A program made the translations under genes and the position numbers. Below are positions 61,165-64,000 of a stretch of DNA of 64,000 bases, piece by piece. The notes beneath the pieces were generated by a model. The model did not search any database, was not told the origin of the DNA, and worked only from the letters and a program-made list of their open reading frames with translations. The DNA is from CAWUEX02 sp038148375. GTDB taxonomy: Bacteria; Pseudomonadota; Alphaproteobacteria; Rhodospirillales; Rhodospirillaceae. The stretch lies in NCBI GenBank assembly GCA_038148375.1, contig JAYQVH010000011.1:1-64000 (forward strand), in the 5' to 3' direction. The stretch's first letter is position 1; each line of letters starts with the position of its first letter.

Positions 61165-61238
61165 TGGAGGCCGAGGCCGGAATCGAACCGACGTACACGG
61201 ATTTGCAGTCCGCTGCATCACCACTCTGCCACTCGGCC
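61165..61238 (-). tRNA. tRNA-Cys (GCA)
   Basis: 74 bases with an encoded CCA. Acceptor GGCCGAG / CTCGGCC, discriminator T, as expected for tRNA-Cys, anticodon loop CTGCAAA (GCA) and T arm GGTTCGATTCC. It precedes tRNA-Asn on the minus strand, so both are probably one transcript. A promoter region of about 245 bases lies between it and the pcm gene. Confidence 0.96.
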
Positions 61239-61485
61239 CGAAACCGTCTTGCGACGGCACTCTTCCCCGCGGCTCGGTCAACCGCGAGGCGGCGTGTTAT
61301 AGAAGGCGATGGGTGCCTGGTCAAGCGTGTGGACAGCGGTTTACCTGGGTTTCTGCCTCGTTTGCCGACACGGGAGAACGCACCTCCGTGATTGAATGGT
61401 AACTTGGCGTTGGGTATAAGCGCGGAGCGGGCGGTGCGTGCCGTCCCGGTGCCGATTTGAGACATTGAACAGGACCGGTCTAGCC

Positions 61486-62142
61486 ATGGCGATGGACTTC
61501 GAACTTGCGCGGCGCAATATGGTTGCCAGCCAAATCAAGACCAGTGAGGTGACCGATCCACTGGTGATTGACGCTATTGGCAAGGTCCCGCGGGAACGGT
61601 TTTTGCCGGCCGCACGCCAATCGCTGGCCTACATCGATGAGGATCTGGAAGTGGCGCCGGGGCGCTGGCTGATGGAACCAATGGTGGCGGCGAAGCTGAT
61701 CCAGTTAGTCGACGTCCAGGCCACAGACCATGTCCTTGTCGTTCCCTGTGGCGCCGGTTACTTGGCCGCTGTGCTCGCCCACATGGCAGGCTCGGTGGTT
61801 GCGGTCGAACAGGAGGGCGCCGTTCGCGATGCTGCGGCCAAGGTACTGTCCGATTTGGGTGCAGATACGGTGGCTGTCATTGCTGGCGACATTCAGACGG
61901 GTTGTGCGGCCCAAGCACCGTTCGACGTGATCATATTCGATGGGGCTGTCTCTGAGGTTCCGGACGGCATTGCAGCTCAATTGGCAGACGGCGGCCGGCT
62001 TGTCGCCGTTGAGTCGGGCGGCCGCGTCGGCCGGGCAACGCTTATTCAGCGCACCGGCGAGGCGTTCGGGCGGCGAACGGAATTCGATGCCTATATCCCC
62101 GTTCTTCCGGAATTTCAGGCTAAAACATCCTTCGTATTCTAA
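61486..62142 (+). CDS. Protein-L-isoaspartate O-methyltransferase-like protein
   Basis: 218 residues from the ATG giving MAMDFELARRNMVASQIK. The Pcm pattern is clear in the N-terminus (NMVASQIKTSEVTDPLVIDA, PRERFLPAARQSLAYIDEDL) and in the SAM motif VVPCGAGYLAAVLAH near 84, with GDIQTG and PFDVIIFDGAVSEVP near 147. Compared with active Pcm, the GSGSGY motif I is CGAGY, so activity on isoaspartate is not certain. This gene - TolC - PopZ order is common in alphaproteobacteria. Confidence 0.85.
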   Translation: MAMDFELARRNMVASQIKTSEVTDPLVIDAIGKVPRERFLPAARQSLAYIDEDLEVAPGRWLMEPMVAAKLIQLVDVQATDHVLVVPCGAGYLAAVLAHMAGSVVAVEQEGAVRDAAAKVLSDLGADTVAVIAGDIQTGCAAQAPFDVIIFDGAVSEVPDGIAAQLADGGRLVAVESGGRVGRATLIQRTGEAFGRRTEFDAYIPVLPEFQAKTSFVF

Positions 62143-62343
62143 ATTCCAGGCCTCGGCAGGACCGACGGTGTCCACTGCGGGAATCTGTATCACGCGCTGC
62201 CTTGCGGGAGGTCACCCGCGGCGGTTGGGTGTGCGGAGTGAGTTACCCATCGTTACACGTTTAGCGGTGGCATTCCGGCAGAGCTTCGGCTAGTTAATCG
62301 GCAGCACCGGGGCGATTTTGCTGTGGCGTTGAGGACGTAGACC

Positions 62344-63753
62344 ATGAGAACTTCGAAATGGCTTCTGGCGACGACTGCGATCGCCCTTTCAATATCGGGC
62401 AATGCGCCTGCGTCCGCGGAAACTCTGCGTGAGGCCCTGTCTTTGGCTTATGCAAATAACCCGAGCTTGCAAGCCGCCCGTGCCCAACTCAGGGCCGTCG
62501 ATGAAACCGTGCCGATCGCGGTGTCCGGCTGGCGCCCTCGGGTATCCCTCAGCGGTGACGTCTCACGCCGCAGGAATGAGACAGACATTCAGGGTGTGAT
62601 TGGTGGTGGCGCGTTGTTCGCAGGTGGAACGACACTGAGGACGTCGCAGTCCGCCTCCCTCAGTGTCTCCCAGCCGTTGTTCCAGGGCTTCCGGACCGAG
62701 GCCGGAACGGCGCAGGCTAAGGCCAACGTGCAAGCCCAACGGGCACGTCTGACGGGCGCCGAACAGCAGGTGTTGCTTGACGCCGCGACGGCGTATTTGG
62801 ACGTGCTTCGTGACACGGCCGTGGTCGAACTGCGCAGCAACAACGTTCAGGTGCTGACGCGCCAGTTGGAGGCGACGCAAGACCGCTTTCGCGTCGGTGA
62901 AATCACCCGTACGGATGTCGCCCAGGCGGAAGCGCGCCTGTCGGCGTCGGTGTCCGCGCGTATTCAGGCAGAGGGCAATCTCCAGCGGTCCCGCGCGGCC
63001 TACGTCGCGGCGGTCGGTAAATCGCCGGAAAACCTCACCACTCCGCAATCCTTAGGAAACCTGCCAGCCACAGTCGATGACGCCATTTCCGCTGCGGCAG
63101 ATGACAATCCGGCGCTTGTGGCGGCGGAATATTCGGCCGCCGCAGCTCAGGAGAATATTCGTCTTGTGCGCGGTGAATTGTTGCCGTCCCTCAGTCTAGA
63201 TGGTCAGCTATCTAAAGCTTGGGATACAGTCGCGGACCAGTCGACCTCCGAGACCGCGCAAGCCAGGCTTGCCCTGACCGTGCCGCTCTATCAGGGCGGC
63301 GTGGTTTACGCCCGTTTGCGCCAAGCCAAGCACACCGCCGGGCAGCGCCGTCTCGAAGCCGATCAGGCGCGTCTCGATGCCCGGGAGTCCGCTACGTCCA
63401 CATGGGAAAACTATCAAGCCGCGCGGGCAAGTATCGCGTCGATCGAAACCCAGATCGTGGCGTCTGAGATTGCTTTGGAGGGGGTTCAGCGTGAAGCCGA
63501 AGTCGGTGCGCGCACCGTCCTTGACGTCCTCGACGCTGAGCAGGAACTGCTGGACGCGCGGGTTGGTCTGGTGACCGCGCAGCGTGATCAGTTGGTCGCA
63601 ACCCTTCAGGTTCTTGCGTCTGTTGGCCGCCTGACCGCTGAGGACCTCGAGCTCGACGTATCGTTGTACGATGCCGTCGACCATTATGAGGACGTCGATA
63701 GTAGGTTTTTCGGCTCTTCATTTGAGGCCGATCAGGACGCGGCTCGCCGGTAA
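62344..63753 (+). CDS. TolC-family outer-membrane protein
   Basis: 469 residues with signal peptide (KWLLATTAIALSISGNAPASA). TolC features: ALSLAYANNPSLQAARAQLR near 31, SVSQPLFQGFRTEAGTAQAK near 107, RFRVGEITRTDVAQAEARLS near 182, TVPLYQGGVVYARLRQAKHT near 318 and a matching GARTVLDVLDAEQELLDARV near 386. A short acidic tail of about 40 residues follows. It is the general TolC for type I secretion and efflux and probably serves the RND and MacAB-like systems in the window. Co-oriented with pcm and popZ. Confidence 0.94.
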   Translation: MRTSKWLLATTAIALSISGNAPASAETLREALSLAYANNPSLQAARAQLRAVDETVPIAVSGWRPRVSLSGDVSRRRNETDIQGVIGGGALFAGGTTLRTSQSASLSVSQPLFQGFRTEAGTAQAKANVQAQRARLTGAEQQVLLDAATAYLDVLRDTAVVELRSNNVQVLTRQLEATQDRFRVGEITRTDVAQAEARLSASVSARIQAEGNLQRSRAAYVAAVGKSPENLTTPQSLGNLPATVDDAISAAADDNPALVAAEYSAAAAQENIRLVRGELLPSLSLDGQLSKAWDTVADQSTSETAQARLALTVPLYQGGVVYARLRQAKHTAGQRRLEADQARLDARESATSTWENYQAARASIASIETQIVASEIALEGVQREAEVGARTVLDVLDAEQELLDARVGLVTAQRDQLVATLQVLASVGRLTAEDLELDVSLYDAVDHYEDVDSRFFGSSFEADQDAARR

Positions 63754-63756
63754 ACC

Positions 63757-63804
63757 GCAGAAATCCGCTAACCCTCGGATTTTGCACGCGTTATATATTT
63801 TTTT
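63757..63804 (+). terminator. Possible intrinsic terminator after the TolC gene
   Basis: AAATCCG (63761-63767) pairs with CGGATTT (63776-63782), and outer bases GCA/TGC extend the stem. A T-run follows about 12 bases later (63798-63804), further away than in a strong terminator. Confidence 0.45.
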
Positions 63805-63810
63805 AACCAT
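63803..63810 (+). promoter_or_regulatory. CtrA-like half-site upstream of popZ
   Basis: TTAACCAT, the half-site form of the alphaproteobacterial CtrA motif (TTAA-N7-TTAA), 72 bases upstream of the popZ ATG. The second TTAA at the expected spacing is absent. It overlaps the T-run of the preceding terminator. Regulation by CtrA is inferred from the motif only. Confidence 0.35.
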
Positions 63811-63856
63811 TTGGAGTACCGTCTTTCCAACTTTTGGAGTACCGTCTTTCCAACTA
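63811..63856. repeat. 23-bp tandem repeat, two copies, upstream of popZ
   Basis: Copies at 63811-63833 and 63834-63856 are identical except for the last base. Each begins TTGGAGTACCGTCTTTCCAA and holds an inverted repeat TTGGA/TCCAA around a 10-base loop. They lie right after the CtrA-like half-site, in the likely popZ promoter. Confidence 0.85.
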
Positions 63857-63881
63857 ATGTGGGGAAAACGGACCAATCGCT

Positions 63882-64000
63882 ATGAGTGACGAAGGTCAAC
63901 AAGAACCTTCAATGGAGGACATTCTCGCCTCCATTCGAAAGATTCTTTCGGAGGATGAAGAGGCCGGCGAGGAAGGCGAAGCTGCGGAAGCAGCGCCGGA
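63882..64000 (+). CDS. popZ: PopZ-type (DUF2497) polar organizing protein, cut by the window edge
   Basis: The first 39 codons are present: MSDEGQQEPSMEDILASIRK then ILSEDEEAGEEGEAAE. The SMEDILASIRKIL motif is the conserved N-terminal helix of PopZ (DUF2497), followed by the acidic Pro/Glu/Ala-rich region. PopZ self-assembles at the pole and anchors the chromosome origin through ParB. The C-terminal assembly region is beyond the window. Its place after pcm and tolC is the common order. Confidence 0.9.
   Translation, partial: MSDEGQQEPSMEDILASIRKILSEDEEAGEEGEAAEAAP

Overview
The window looks like chromosomal DNA of a fairly GC-rich alphaproteobacterium, probably close to the Rhodospirillales. 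The pointers are a gcrA cell-cycle regulator, the order pcm - tolC-type gene - popZ (DUF2497) at the right end, a DUF1491 gene, a CtrA-like half-site and short c2-type cytochromes. The genus cannot be read from the sequence. No phage, insertion sequence, CRISPR array or rRNA was seen. There are two tRNAs and one 100-base assembly gap (38304-38403).

Layout. 1-5172: a membrane protein, an ATP/ADP-antiporter-like carrier, two neighbouring exported SDR-like proteins, a YheT-type hydrolase and an Mpo1-like protein. 5181-12882: an efflux operon with one adaptor and two RND permeases in tandem. 13177-14379: cytochrome c and peroxiredoxin with a recognisable promoter/operator. 14456-19398: an accessory cluster with a flavin reductase carrying a PCP_red-like tail, three paralogous double-cupin proteins, a SnoaL-like protein and a Tat-exported SDR. 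19477-22832: a large pseudopilin/lectin-like surface protein split by an apparent frameshift. 23021-24866: queE, queC and a divergent queD homologue (preQ0/queuosine pathway). 24874-33911: amidase, histidine kinase, NmrA-type SDR, a cytochrome c without the expected axial Met, DUF1330, a CPA1 antiporter with a cyclic-nucleotide-binding domain and an MDR reductase.

34081-41848: a second accessory cluster with two paralogous Tat-exported flavin amine oxidases, a degenerate GT51-like protein, a cupin, the gap with a tandem repeat, then a tightly packed series of nitrilase-like protein, DUF3012 lipoprotein, YdhR-like protein, SnoaL-like protein and FAD-linked dehydrogenase. Its SnoaL protein is a paralogue of the one in the cupin cluster, so the two clusters may serve related chemistry. 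41851-46224: a MacAB/DevBCA-like ABC exporter. 46377-53907: MATE pump, an unknown protein next to an orphan motA, DUF1491, an orphan ModA-like protein, gcrA, a 2-hydroxyacid dehydrogenase and an MBL-fold hydrolase. 53954-60928: a type I secretion system (adaptor, ABC permease/ATPase, TolC-like protein) interrupted by a CHASE2-adenylate cyclase on the other strand. 61082-64000: tRNA-Asn, tRNA-Cys, pcm-like gene, TolC-like gene and the start of popZ.

The best leads are the pseudopilin-lectin protein, the flavin reductase/PCP_red fusion, the several exported redox enzymes with Rossmann folds, the QueD homologue lacking two expected catalytic residues, and three short tandem arrays (units of 21, 23 and 25 bp) at gene ends, each unit containing its own small inverted repeat. 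All functions are assigned by reading motifs; no database search was possible.
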